A stretch of 38,096 nucleotides of DNA from Blastococcus sp. DSM 46786 (GTDB taxonomy: Bacteria > Actinomycetota > Actinomycetes > Mycobacteriales > Geodermatophilaceae): NCBI RefSeq assembly GCF_900109665.1, contig NZ_FOAO01000030.1, positions 1-38,096 on the forward strand, read 5' to 3'. Of this stretch, positions 24,942-36,128 are shown piece after piece. Numbering within the stretch: the first letter of the stretch is position 1; every line of letters begins with the position of its first letter. A program made the translations under genes and the position numbers. The notes beneath the pieces are model-generated. The model made no database searches. It was not told the DNA's origin and saw nothing but the letters and a program-made list of their open reading frames with translations.

Positions 24942-27374
24942 TCAGCACCGCATCCGCGCGCCGGCGGGGTCGACCAGCGGCTCGGCGGTCACCGTCGCCG
25001 CGACCCGCTCCCCGAACCAGTCGATCGTCACCGCGGTGCCGGGTCCCGCGTGCCGGGCCGGCAGCCAGGCGTAGGCGATCGACCGGCCGATCGTGGCGCC
25101 GAAGCCCGCGCTGGTGACGTGGCCGACCGGCACCCCGCCGACCCGCACCGGCTCGCGGCCCAGCACCGTCGTCGCCGGGTCGTCGAGGAGGAGGCAGGCC
25201 AGCCGCCGGTCGTGCGAGCGGCGCTCGAGCGCCTCCTTGCCGACGAAGTCCCCCTTGTCCTGACGGACGGCGAACGACAGCCCCGCCTCGACCGGGTCGT
25301 GCTCGGCCGTCATGTCGGTGCCCCAGGCGCGGTAGCCCTTCTCCAGCCGCAGGCTGTCGAAGGCCCGGCGGCCGGCGGCGACCAGCCCGTGCCGCTGCCC
25401 GGACTCCCACAGCACGTCCCACAGCCGCAGCCCGGTCGCCGCGTCGGTGTACAGCTCCCAGCCGAGCTCGCCGACGTAGGAGACCCGCAGCGCGGTCACC
25501 GGCACGCCGCCGACGAACATCTCCCGCGCCCGGAACCAGCCGAACGCCCCGTGCGAGACGTCGCTGCTCGTCAGCGGCTGCAGGACGTCGCGCGCCCGCG
25601 GGCCCCACAGCCCGATGCCGCAGGTACCCGCGGTGGTGTCGCGCAGCTGCACCGACCCGTCGTCCGGCACGTGCTGCCAGAACCAGTCGAGGTCGAGCGG
25701 GCCGTTGGCCCCCACCTGGAACCGCTGCTCCCCCAGCCGGGCGACGGTCAGGTCGCTGCGGATCCCGCCGGCGGCGTCGAGCAGCAGCGTGTAGGTGACC
25801 CGGCCGACCGGCTTGGCGACGTCGTTGGTGGTCAGCCGCTGCAGGAAGTCCGCCGCTCCCGGACCGGTCACCTCGATCCGGGTCAGCGGGGTGATGTCGT
25901 ACATCGCGACGCGGTCCCGGGTGGCCAGCGCCTCGGCGGCCACGGTCGGCGACCACCACCGCGAGGCCCACGCGTCGCGGGGCGGCAGGTCCAGCCCCTC
26001 GGCCAGCGGCGCGTTGGCCTCGAACCACAGCGGCCGCTCCCAGCCGCCCGCCTCGGTGAGGACGGCGCCGAGCTCCTGCTGCCGGCCGGAGAACGGGCTC
26101 GTGCGCAGCGGGCGGAGCACCGCGGGCGGGTCCAGCGGGTGCACGACGTCGTAGACCTCGACGAACTGCTGCGCCCCCCGCCCGGCCACGTACTCCGGCG
26201 AGAGCTGGACGTCGGTGAACCGGTGCAGGTCGCACTCGTGGACGTCGGTGCGCGGCTGCCCCTCGACCAGCCACTCGGCCAGCGCCTTGGCGACCCCGGC
26301 CGAGTGGGTCACCCACACCGCCTCGGCGACCCAGAAGCCGGGCAGGTCGCGGTGCTCGCCGAGCAGCGGCATGCCGTCGGGTGTGAAGGAGAAGACGCCG
26401 TTGATGCCGGCCGCGACCTCGGTCCCGGCGAGACCGGGCAGCAACGCGAGGCTCTGCTTCCAGGCGTCGGCGAAGTCGTCGGGGGTGAAGGGCAGGCAGC
26501 TGTTCGCGTGCGCCTCGGTCTCGGCCGCGGTCACCGGCATCGGCTGGTGGCCGTAGGAGCCGATGCCGATCCGGTCGCCGTGCTCGCGGTAGTACAGGTC
26601 GGCGTCCTGGTGCCGCAGGATCGGCGCGCTGATCTCCCGCACGGCGCCGGCCAGCGCCGGCACCGGCGCGGTGGTGGCGTACTGGTGCGCCAGCGGCTGC
26701 AGCGGCACCGTCAGCCCGGCGAGCGCGCCGACGTCCGGGCCCCAGAAGCCGGCGGCGCAGACGACGACGTCGGCCGGCACGAAGCCCTGGTCGGTGTCCA
26801 CGCCGGAGACGCGCCCGGCGGCCGAGGCGACGCCGGTGACCCGGTGGCGGGCGAGGAAGCGCGCGCCCCGCTCGATCGCCCGCCGGGCCTGCGCCTCGCC
26901 GGCCGGCACCGCGTGCGCCAGCCCGTCGCTCGGCACGTGCAGCCCACCCAGCACGGCACCCGGGTCGAGCAGCGGGTGCAGGCGGGCGCACTCGCCGGCG
27001 TCGACCAGCCGGGCCTCGATCCCCCAGGAGGTGGCCAGCCCGTGCCGGCGGGCCAGGTCGGCCCAGCGCTCGGGCGTCGTCGCCACCTCCAGGCCGCCGA
27101 CCGGCCGGAAGACCGGTGCGCCGTCGAGCGCGAGGCCGCCCAGCTTGCCGACGGTGTAGCTCGCGAACTCCGCGAGCGTCTTCGACGGGTTGGTCTGGAA
27201 GACCAGACCCGGGGCGTGGGAACTGGATCCGCCGGCCGCGAACAGCGGGCCCCGGTCGAGCACGGTGACGTCGGTCCAGCCGCGCGCGGTGAGCTCGTCG
27301 GCCAGCGAGCACCCGACGATTCCGGCGCCGATGACCACGACGCGGGGCGACGTCCTGCGGGGAGCCATGTCCAT
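24942..27374 (-). CDS. FAD-dependent dimethylglycine/sarcosine dehydrogenase-like protein with GcvT domain
   Basis: An 810-aa two-part enzyme. Residues 10-400 are a DAO-type flavoprotein: [17 protein letters not shown], then [13 protein letters not shown], where His53 matches the covalent FAD-binding His of dimethylglycine dehydrogenases. Later landmarks are [20 protein letters not shown] and [18 protein letters not shown]. Residues 430-800 are a GcvT (aminomethyltransferase-fold) domain: [49 protein letters not shown], and [11 protein letters not shown] at the end. In this family the C-terminal domain binds tetrahydrofolate and captures the released one-carbon unit. The ATG at 27374 has AAGGGCG upstream. 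First gene of the three-gene operon, it probably turns dimethylglycine into sarcosine. Confidence 0.86.
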   Translation of the reverse strand: MDMAPRRTSPRVVVIGAGIVGCSLADELTARGWTDVTVLDRGPLFAAGGSSSHAPGLVFQTNPSKTLAEFASYTVGKLGGLALDGAPVFRPVGGLEVATTPERWADLARRHGLATSWGIEARLVDAGECARLHPLLDPGAVLGGLHVPSDGLAHAVPAGEAQARRAIERGARFLARHRVTGVASAAGRVSGVDTDQGFVPADVVVCAAGFWGPDVGALAGLTVPLQPLAHQYATTAPVPALAGAVREISAPILRHQDADLYYREHGDRIGIGSYGHQPMPVTAAETEAHANSCLPFTPDDFADAWKQSLALLPGLAGTEVAAGINGVFSFTPDGMPLLGEHRDLPGFWVAEAVWVTHSAGVAKALAEWLVEGQPRTDVHECDLHRFTDVQLSPEYVAGRGAQQFVEVYDVVHPLDPPAVLRPLRTSPFSGRQQELGAVLTEAGGWERPLWFEANAPLAEGLDLPPRDAWASRWWSPTVAAEALATRDRVAMYDITPLTRIEVTGPGAADFLQRLTTNDVAKPVGRVTYTLLLDAAGGIRSDLTVARLGEQRFQVGANGPLDLDWFWQHVPDDGSVQLRDTTAGTCGIGLWGPRARDVLQPLTSSDVSHGAFGWFRAREMFVGGVPVTALRVSYVGELGWELYTDAATGLRLWDVLWESGQRHGLVAAGRRAFDSLRLEKGYRAWGTDMTAEHDPVEAGLSFAVRQDKGDFVGKEALERRSHDRRLACLLLDDPATTVLGREPVRVGGVPVGHVTSAGFGATIGRSIAYAWLPARHAGPGTAVTIDWFGERVAATVTAEPLVDPAGARMRC

Positions 27375-27391
27375 GGCCACGCCCTTCGTCC

Positions 27392-27427
27392 GTTGCGGCA
27401 TCCGCAACTGCTGGCGGGATGCGCAAC
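27392..27427. promoter_or_regulatory. tandem palindromic operator, probable IclR-regulator site, upstream of the betaine operon
   Basis: 27392-27408 is a perfect palindrome GTTGCGGCATCCGCAAC, i.e. GTTGCG-N5-CGCAAC. A second, weaker site CTGGCGGGATGCGCAAC (27411-27427) has a perfect right half and 4 of 6 matches in the left; the centres are 19 bp apart. They lie 18-53 bases upstream of the dehydrogenase start. The same palindrome covers the iclR start codon at 28295-28311, which ties the sites to that regulator. Binding is inferred from the shared sequence, not shown. Confidence 0.7.
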
Positions 27428-27529
27428 AGGGTCCGGAGCGGATCCGCACCCCGTCAAGGGGCACCGGCGTGTCGGCGCGCGTCCTGACACGGTGTTCACA
27501 ACGGCGCCACGGAGCGCCGCCCCGGTGCC

Positions 27530-28303
27530 TCAGCCGAGCTGCCGGCCGGTCTCCGTGGCGACGGCGCACAGCCGCTCCGCGATGTCGGCGAACCGGTCGC
27601 GGGGCAGCCGGTAGGACGGCGCGGACACGCTGAGCGCGGCGACCAGCCGCCCGTCCGGCGCGCACACCGGCGCTGCCACCGCGTTGAGGCCCAGCTCCAG
27701 TTCCCCCTCGGTGGCCGCCCAGCCCTGCTCGCCGACCCCGGCCAGCACCTCGTCGAGGAGCGCGACGTCGGTGATCGTCGAGGGGGTGTACCGCTCCAGC
27801 GACGTGGCGGACAGGGCCGCCCGCGCAGCCGCCGGCCCGTACGCCAGCAGCACCTTGCCGCTGGAGGTGGCGTGCAGCGGGGTGCGCCGACCGACCCAGT
27901 TCAGCACTCCCACCGAGGCGCTGCCGTGCACCTGGCTGATGTTGACCGCGCTGTCGCCGTCGAGCACCGCGAGGTTGACCGTCTCGTCGAGCTCGGCGGC
28001 CAGTCGCTCGCACACCTCGCGCCCCAGCCGGCTGAGGTCCAGCTGCGCCGCGCTGGCCCCGGCCAGGCGCACCAACCCGAACCCGAGCCGGTAGGTGCCC
28101 CGCTCCCCCAGCTGCTCGACCAGCCCGTGGGCCTCCAGGGTGGCCAGCAGCCGGGAGGCGGTGGACTTGTGCACGCCGAGCTCGGCGCCGAGGTCGGTGG
28201 CACCGGCGCTGCCGCGGTCGGCCAGGACGGACAGCATCGCCAGCGCCCGGTCGACGGACTGGACGAGCGGAGGTTGACCGTCGCCGTCGGCACCGTTGCG
28301 CAT
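27530..28303 (-). CDS. IclR-family transcriptional regulator of the betaine operon
   Basis: A 257-aa regulator. The N-terminal winged helix-turn-helix is at residues 14-75 (VQSVDRALAMLSVLADRGSA, LGVHKSTASRLLATLEAHGL, RGTYRLGFGLVRL). The C-terminal effector-binding IclR domain follows (CERLAAELDETVNLAVLDGD, RTPLHATSSGKVLLA, GELELGLNAVAAPVCAPDGR). It is read in the same direction as the catabolic operon and separated from it by 155 bases. A palindrome straddles its own start codon and recurs before the operon, so it probably represses itself and controls the operon in response to a pathway compound. Repressor versus activator cannot be decided from sequence. Confidence 0.92.
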   Translation of the reverse strand: MRNGADGDGQPPLVQSVDRALAMLSVLADRGSAGATDLGAELGVHKSTASRLLATLEAHGLVEQLGERGTYRLGFGLVRLAGASAAQLDLSRLGREVCERLAAELDETVNLAVLDGDSAVNISQVHGSASVGVLNWVGRRTPLHATSSGKVLLAYGPAAARAALSATSLERYTPSTITDVALLDEVLAGVGEQGWAATEGELELGLNAVAAPVCAPDGRLVAALSVSAPSYRLPRDRFADIAERLCAVATETGRQLG

Positions 28304-28311
28304 GACGCAAC
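28295..28311. promoter_or_regulatory. palindromic operator over the iclR start codon
   Basis: GTTGCGCATGACGCAAC fits GTTGCG-N5-CGCAAC exactly; the ATG of the iclR gene (complement of CAT at 28301-28303) sits in the spacer. The same half-sites and spacing occur at 27392-27408. A protein bound here would block translation-start-proximal transcription of iclR, so negative autoregulation is the simple reading. Confidence 0.7.
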
Positions 28312-28385
28312 GCTAGCCGAGGGCGCGACCTGCGGGCAGGGCCGCTGCCGGGCGGAGATGCCGCGAACAAGTCCTCGTCGCATTC

Positions 28386-28404
28386 TGCTAGCAGCCAGCT
28401 AGCA
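28386..28404. promoter_or_regulatory. palindromic operator of the toxin-antitoxin pair
   Basis: TGCTAGC-AGCCA-GCTAGCA is a perfect 7-bp inverted repeat with a 5-bp spacer, ending 8 bases before the antitoxin ATG at 28413. RHH-type antitoxins normally bind such repeats in their own promoter. A further GCTAGC half occurs near 28311-28316. Confidence 0.65.
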
Positions 28405-28412
28405 TCTCGTTC

Positions 28413-28634
28413 ATGCGAACCCTGTACCTGCGCAACGTCCCGGATGAGGTCGCTGAAGCTCTCGAGCGGCTGGCGGCGCGGGAAGGCATGTCGGTGAGCG
28501 CGGTCGCCCTGCGGGAGCTCACGGAGGTCTCCCGCCGGGCGGACAACCCCCGGCTGCTCGCCACACTCCCCGATCTCGGCGTTCCCACCGCCGACGTCCT
28601 CGCAGACATCGACGACGACCGCGCTGCGCGGTGA
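28413..28634 (+). CDS. FitA/VapB-type ribbon-helix-helix antitoxin
   Basis: A 73-aa protein. Residues 1-45 form a ribbon-helix-helix DNA-binding domain: the strand [13 protein letters not shown], then helices [20 protein letters not shown] and LRELTEVS. The acidic tail ([19 protein letters not shown]) is the part that normally wraps and blocks the toxin. A palindrome just upstream fits autoregulation. The stop overlaps the toxin GTG by 4 bases, standard for this type II module. The antitoxin reads as intact although its toxin gene does not. Confidence 0.87.
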   Translation: MRTLYLRNVPDEVAEALERLAAREGMSVSAVALRELTEVSRRADNPRLLATLPDLGVPTADVLADIDDDRAAR

Positions 28635-29012
28635 TCGTCCTCGGCGCTTCGGCCGCCGTCTCCGCACTGTTGAACGACGGTCAGGCGCGGGCGGTCGTCG
28701 CCTCGGAGTCGCTGCACGTCCCGCACCTGATCGATCCCGAGATAGCGCAGGCGCTCCGCCGGCAGGTGGTCAACCGGACGGTGAGCCCCGACGACGGCTG
28801 GCGGGCGCTCGACACGGCGGCGGCTGGGCGTCGCACGGCATCCGATCACCGGGCTGCTCGACCGGGTCTGGCAACTGCGGGACAACGTCTCCGCGTACGA
28901 CGCTTCCTACGTCGCGCTCGCCGAAGCGCTCGACTGTGCGCTCCTCACGGCGGATGCACGGCTCAGCCGCGTCCCGGGGCTGCGCTGCGCGGTCACCGTC
29001 GTCCCGCGCTGA
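28631..29012 (+). pseudogene. PIN-domain VapC-type toxin, frameshifted and lacking the first catalytic Asp
   Basis: The GTG at 28631 overlaps the antitoxin stop. The protein starts [16 protein letters not shown]; in PIN ribonucleases this strand ends in a metal-binding Asp (V-L-D-A-S), here Gly5 from a GGC codon at 28643-28645. The second acidic residue survives in LIDPEIAQALRR. Near 28820, in a GGCGGCGGC run, the frame breaks. The rest is found in another frame: LGVARHPITGLLDRVWQLRD, SAYDASYVALAEALD and LLTADARLSRVPGL, holding the last two acidic positions, to a TGA at 29010-29012. The 382-base span is one base too long. With both defects the toxin should be inactive. Confidence 0.85.
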
Positions 29013-29013
29013 C

Positions 29014-29031
29014 CCACCGCTCCGGCGGTGG
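29014..29031. terminator. stable hairpin between convergent toxin and helicase genes
   Basis: CCACCGC-TCCG-GCGGTGG: a perfect 7-bp stem closed by C(UCCG)G, a member of the very stable UNCG tetraloop class. It starts 2 bases after the toxin stop and lies 31 bases from the end of the SNF2 gene on the opposite strand, so it could serve both directions. No U tract. Confidence 0.5.
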
Positions 29032-29061
29032 CCGGACGGACGACGTCCACCCCGACGTCGA

Positions 29062-32304
<3,243 letters not shown>

Positions 32305-32321
32305 TGGAGGCTATCGACGCC

Positions 32322-32344
32322 GACGACCGTCCCGGGCGGTCGTC
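32322..32344. promoter_or_regulatory. perfect inverted repeat in the divergent promoter region
   Basis: GACGACCG, spacer TCCCGGG, CGGTCGTC: an 8-bp perfect inverted repeat in the 97 bases separating the divergent SNF2 and CrtI-like genes, 18 bases from the SNF2 start and 57 from the other. It could be an operator serving both genes. It could equally be a chance GC-rich repeat; no regulator is encoded next to it. Confidence 0.4.
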
Positions 32345-32401
32345 CACAACCGGAGCCAGAGGCGGTTTCGCTGCCCCACGGTTCGGGGCAGTCGGGATCC
32401 C

Positions 32402-34039
32402 ATGGCTGCACACGACGTCGTGATCATCGGCAGCGGGATCAACTCCCTCGTCGCCGGCGCCACCCTGGCCAAGGCCGGGCGGGACGTCGGCATCTACGAA
32501 CGCGCACCCCGCCTCGGCGGGGCGATCCGCACCGAGACCGACACCCCGGCGCCGGGCTACACCACCGACCTCTTCTCCTGCTGGCACCCGCTGTTCGTCG
32601 GCGGCCCGGCCTACCCGGCGCTCGCCGACGACCTCGCCGCCCGCGGCGTCGTCTACCGCAACACCGACCTGCCCGCCGCGGCCGCGCTGCGCGACGGGTC
32701 GACGGCGGTGCTCTCCACCGACGCCGATGTCACCGCCGCCGAGTTCGACCGGCTCGCCCCCGGCGACGGCGACGCCTGGCGCTCCTTCCTCGAGGAGTTC
32801 GGCAGCAAGGCCGGCATCGCGTTCGGCGCGCTGGGCACCGAGCTGCTGTCGCTGGACGGGCTGAAGCTCGCCGGCCAGGCGGTCCGCCAGCTCGGCCCGC
32901 GCGGGCTGCAGCAGTTCGGCGCCGAGGGCCTGGAGTCCGCCCGCACCTGGCTGTCCGGAACGTTCGACTCCCCCGCCGTGCACGGCCTGCTCTCCCCGTG
33001 GGTCGGGCACGAGGGGCTGGGGCCGGACGACGCGTTCAGCGGGTTCATCAACAAGGTCATCGCGCTGGCGCTGGCCCAGGGCGGCTGCCCGGTGCCCGAG
33101 GGCGGCGGGGTGCGGGTCGTCGAGGCGCTGGCCGGCATCGTCACCGATGCCGGCGGCAGCACCCGCACCGACGCCGACGTCGTCGCCGTCCAGACCACCG
33201 ACGGGCGGGCCACCGGCGTGCGGCTGGCCGACGGCGAGGTGGTGACCGCCCGGGAGGCGGTGCTGGCCAGCGTCACCCCGCAGTCGCTCTACCTGGACCT
33301 GCTGGACGGCGTCGCGGCGGTGCCCGACCGGGTGCGGGAGGCGGCCCGCGGCTACCGCTACGGCCGCGGCGACATGCAGATCCACCTGGCGCTGTCCGAG
33401 CCGCCGCGGTGGGTGGAGGACCACGACCGGTTGTCGCGGGCGGCGATCGTGCACGTCAGCGACGGGCTGGACAGCGTGAGCCGTGCGGTCAACGAGGCGC
33501 AGCGTCACCTGCTGCCCGTCCACCCGACGATCGTCGCCGGGCAGCCCGCCGCGCTGGACCCCACCCGGGTGCCCGACGGCGCCGGCGTGCTGTGGTTGCA
33601 GCTGCAGGAGACCCCGGGCCGGCCGACGGGCGATGCCGCCGGGAGCATCGACGTCGGCGACGGCACCTGGACCGAGGAGCTGCGCGAGCGGTACGCCGAC
33701 CGGGTGGTCGAGGAGCTCTCCCGCCACATGACCAACCTGGACTCCGCGCTCACCGCCCGGCGGGTGCTCTCCCCGGCGGACCTGCAGTCCTGGAACCGCA
33801 ACCTGGTCGACGGCGACCCGTACTCCGGCGCCTGCACCATCGACCAGTTCCTGCTCTGGCGGCCCACCCCGCAGACCCGCGGGCACCGCACCGCCGTCGA
33901 CGGGCTGTGGCACATCGGCGCCTCCACCCACCCCGGCCCGGGTCTGGGCGGGGCCAGCGGGCTGCTGGCCGCGCAGCAGGTGATCCGGGACGCGAAGCCC
34001 GGGCTGCTCGCGGCCGGGCGGCGGGCGCTGGGCGGCTGA
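32402..34039 (+). CDS. FAD-dependent oxidoreductase, CrtI/phytoene-desaturase-like
   Basis: A 545-aa flavoprotein. The N-terminal FAD fold is DVVIIGSGINSLVAGATLAK, then GIYERAPRLGGAIRTE (the RLGGA-type motif of CrtI and amine oxidases), then TTDLFSCWHPLFVGG. The C-terminal end, GLWHIGASTHPGPGLGGASG, is the second FAD-contact motif of the carotenoid-desaturase-like group. No other carotenoid gene lies nearby, and many relatives of this length (PYROXD2-like) have no known substrate, so a carotenoid role is not claimed. The ATG at 32402 fits the motif position. No sign of damage. Confidence 0.85.
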   Translation: MAAHDVVIIGSGINSLVAGATLAKAGRDVGIYERAPRLGGAIRTETDTPAPGYTTDLFSCWHPLFVGGPAYPALADDLAARGVVYRNTDLPAAAALRDGSTAVLSTDADVTAAEFDRLAPGDGDAWRSFLEEFGSKAGIAFGALGTELLSLDGLKLAGQAVRQLGPRGLQQFGAEGLESARTWLSGTFDSPAVHGLLSPWVGHEGLGPDDAFSGFINKVIALALAQGGCPVPEGGGVRVVEALAGIVTDAGGSTRTDADVVAVQTTDGRATGVRLADGEVVTAREAVLASVTPQSLYLDLLDGVAAVPDRVREAARGYRYGRGDMQIHLALSEPPRWVEDHDRLSRAAIVHVSDGLDSVSRAVNEAQRHLLPVHPTIVAGQPAALDPTRVPDGAGVLWLQLQETPGRPTGDAAGSIDVGDGTWTEELRERYADRVVEELSRHMTNLDSALTARRVLSPADLQSWNRNLVDGDPYSGACTIDQFLLWRPTPQTRGHRTAVDGLWHIGASTHPGPGLGGASGLLAAQQVIRDAKPGLLAAGRRALGG

Positions 34040-34109
34040 GCCCCGGTTCCGGGAACGCCGGCACCCGGCGGAGCCGGACCGTCGGTGGGCGCCGGTAGCG
34101 TCCGCCGCG

Positions 34110-35216
34110 ATGGCGAAGAACAAGAAGCGGGCTCGGTCCCGCCAGAAGCAGCGGCGGCGCACGACGCCGGAGGTCGGCCTGCTCGATGCGCTGAGCGCGG
34201 GCATCGAGGCGCCCACCCCGGGGCCCCTCCTGGGCATCGTGAGCCTGGCGCTCTCCGTGGCCGCGGCCGACGACGACCCCGCAGCAGCGTTCGGCACCCT
34301 GGTCCGCAGCTTCTCCGCCGCGGACCGGGTCGAGACGTCGGCCGCCCTGCTGGCGATCGCCACCCTGACCGTGGATCCCGACCTGCGCCGGCGGGTGCGC
34401 CGCGAGATCGCCGAGCGCGGTCACGTCCTGCCCCAGTGGCTGGCCGAGCTGCACCGGTCCGAGCCGGTCGACCGGGCCGTCGAGGTGAGCACGGTGTTCC
34501 GGGACGTCGACGAGCTGCTCGTGGGCGTCACCGTGCCCGGAGGCGGGCCGCTCACCGCCGTCATCGCCGTGAACAACGAGTTCGGGGCCGTCGCCACCGA
34601 CGGGTACGTCGTCGGCGCACCGCTCGACGAGGTCGTCGGCCTGATGGTCGAGGGCGACGACCCGGATCTCCGCGTGCGCGACATCTCCCCCGCCGACGCC
34701 CGCGCCCGCCTGACCCACGCCCTCTCCGGCATCGACCGCCGCCCGCTGCGGCTCGCCTCCGAGCAGCTGACCGAGGCACGCCCGCTGGTGGAGTGGATGC
34801 TGTCGCTGCTCCCCGAGGGCGGCCAGGACACCGAGCTCCGGGAGTTGTCCGAGGAGGAGCTCGACGGCATCGCCGAGGCGTTCCTCGCCTCGCCCTCCGG
34901 CCCCCCGTGGGCCCGGAGCGAACTCCGCCCGCTCGTCGACGAGGTCCTCGCGGTGGGGAGCGGGAACGGCATCGGCGATCCCCTCGTCTGGAGCCGCAGG
35001 AACGTCCGGGCGCTGCTCGACCTCGAACAGGGGTTCCTGGATCCCGCCGTGCTGCACGTCGAGCGGATCCCGGAGCTGCTCAGCGACCTGATCCGCTACG
35101 GGCACGCCGAGCGCGGCCTCCGCCCGCAGCTCACCGCCGACGCGCTCTCCGAGGTCGACGCGCGCGCCGACGCCTTCCGGGCAGCCCTGCGTGCCCTGGC
35201 GGACGACGAGGCCTGA
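34110..35216 (+). CDS. conserved hypothetical protein, 368 aa
   Basis: Soluble protein with a strongly basic first 20 residues (MAKNKKRARSRQKQRRRTT), which could contact nucleic acid. It is followed by a helical region (LLDALSAGIEAPTPGPLLGI, AAFGTLVRSFSAADRVETSA). A middle alpha/beta segment (VSTVFRDVDELLVGVTVPGG, LTAVIAVNNEFGAVATDGYV) precedes acidic helices toward the C-terminus (ELRELSEEELDGIAEAFLAS). No membrane segment or known catalytic motif. I do not recognise the family. The small gene at 35282 follows on the same strand after 65 bases. Confidence 0.8.
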   Translation: MAKNKKRARSRQKQRRRTTPEVGLLDALSAGIEAPTPGPLLGIVSLALSVAAADDDPAAAFGTLVRSFSAADRVETSAALLAIATLTVDPDLRRRVRREIAERGHVLPQWLAELHRSEPVDRAVEVSTVFRDVDELLVGVTVPGGGPLTAVIAVNNEFGAVATDGYVVGAPLDEVVGLMVEGDDPDLRVRDISPADARARLTHALSGIDRRPLRLASEQLTEARPLVEWMLSLLPEGGQDTELRELSEEELDGIAEAFLASPSGPPWARSELRPLVDEVLAVGSGNGIGDPLVWSRRNVRALLDLEQGFLDPAVLHVERIPELLSDLIRYGHAERGLRPQLTADALSEVDARADAFRAALRALADDEA

Positions 35217-35281
35217 CGAGGCGGTCCAGGCGGCGGTGACCGGCGCGCTGCGCCCCCGAACCCGTCGCCGTACGGTCGGGC

Positions 35282-35554
35282 ATGGCCGCTCGTCAGGTGT
35301 CCCGCGAGTTCGAGGAGCTGCTCGCCCGGAGGGTCCAGGCGGACCTCATCCAGCGCGAGACCGCGCTCCGCCGGGATCTCCTCAAGCTGGCCCGCACCCA
35401 TCCGGGCAGGGCCACGTCCGTCGTGGAGCGGGCCGTGCGGGGCGCCGTCCGCCGCAGCAAGCTCCCCCTCACGACCGCCACCGTGCGGAGCCTCGCTGAG
35501 CTCATCCGCCAGGGAGACGAGGCCTCGCCACCCCGACGGCGCAGCTGGTTCTGA
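35282..35554 (+). CDS. small basic hypothetical protein, 90 aa
   Basis: Arginine-rich, predicted mostly helical: VSREFEELLARRVQADLIQR, ETALRRDLLKLARTHPGRAT, then SVVERAVRGAVRRSKLPLTT. No known motif or signal peptide. Codon usage fits the genome, and the gene lies on the same strand as the 368-aa hypothetical. Its stop is 7 bases from the stop of the convergent secreted-protein gene. A nucleic-acid-binding role would fit the charge but is a guess. Confidence 0.7.
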   Translation: MAARQVSREFEELLARRVQADLIQRETALRRDLLKLARTHPGRATSVVERAVRGAVRRSKLPLTTATVRSLAELIRQGDEASPPRRRSWF

Positions 35555-35561
35555 CGGGACC

Positions 35562-36044
35562 TCAGATCCGCACGGAGCCCGAGTACGTCCCGCCCGCGCC
35601 GGCCGTCGCCTCCACCCGGAGCAGCCCGCGCGCGTCACCGGAGAGCAGCATCAGGCCGCGCACCTCGCCGCCGACCCGCGTGATCCCGGTGTAGAGCAGC
35701 CGCGCGTCGGCCGGTTCCCCCGCCACGGTGCCGGTGAAGGTGCCGGAGAAGAGGAAGACGTCGGCGAACGTGCCGGGCGGGACGGCGAACGCCTGGTCGC
35801 ACGGCGCGTCGACGGCGATCCGGATCGTGCCGGGCGCCGTCCCCTCGAGCGTGCCCTCGAAGGCGAGCGTCACCGGGACGGTCGCCAGGCACCGGTCCCC
35901 CGGCAGCGGCTGCAGGTCGGGAGCCTCGGTGAGGGCGACCGTGAACGCGCCGTCGGCCGGCACCCGGGTGGACGCGGCGGCCGGGGCGACGCCGAGCCCG
36001 ACCAGCGCGCCGCACAGCAGCACAGCGAGCAACAACCTGCGCAT
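35562..36044 (-). CDS. secreted protein, 160 aa, unknown function
   Basis: Starts with a clear signal peptide, MRRLLLAVLLCGALVGLGVA, with likely cleavage after PAAA-S. The mature part is rich in beta-forming residues and small polar turns (FTVALTEAPDLQPLPGDRCL, PVTLAFEGTLEGTAPGTIRI, FLFSGTFTGTVAGEPADARL), suggesting a beta-barrel or sandwich. Two cysteines (GDRCLA and DAPCDQ) could form a disulfide. It resembles small exported allene-oxide-cyclase- or DUF3224-like barrels in style, but I cannot assign it. Convergent with the 90-aa gene. Confidence 0.78.
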   Translation of the reverse strand: MRRLLLAVLLCGALVGLGVAPAAASTRVPADGAFTVALTEAPDLQPLPGDRCLATVPVTLAFEGTLEGTAPGTIRIAVDAPCDQAFAVPPGTFADVFLFSGTFTGTVAGEPADARLLYTGITRVGGEVRGLMLLSGDARGLLRVEATAGAGGTYSGSVRI

Positions 36045-36128
36045 GCCGAAACGCTACGAGCGCTTCACTTTGCGCCCCAGAGACCTAGTGCCCCGGACAG
36101 CGGGACGCCGCGCCGACCAGGACCCGGC

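Noticed and set aside
25050..27614. An 854-codon plus-strand frame opposite the dimethylglycine dehydrogenase-like gene
   Set aside because: Composition-biased shadow; the minus strand encodes complete FAD and GcvT motifs.
32402..34039. Carotenoid biosynthesis role for the CrtI-like flavoprotein
   Set aside because: No crtB, crtE or other pathway gene nearby, and this large flavoprotein group includes many enzymes with other or unknown substrates.
34040..34109. Short GC palindromes (CCCGGTTCCGGG, CGCCGGCACCCGGCG) after the CrtI-like gene
   Set aside because: Short stems with tiny loops are expected by chance at this GC content; too weak to call a terminator.
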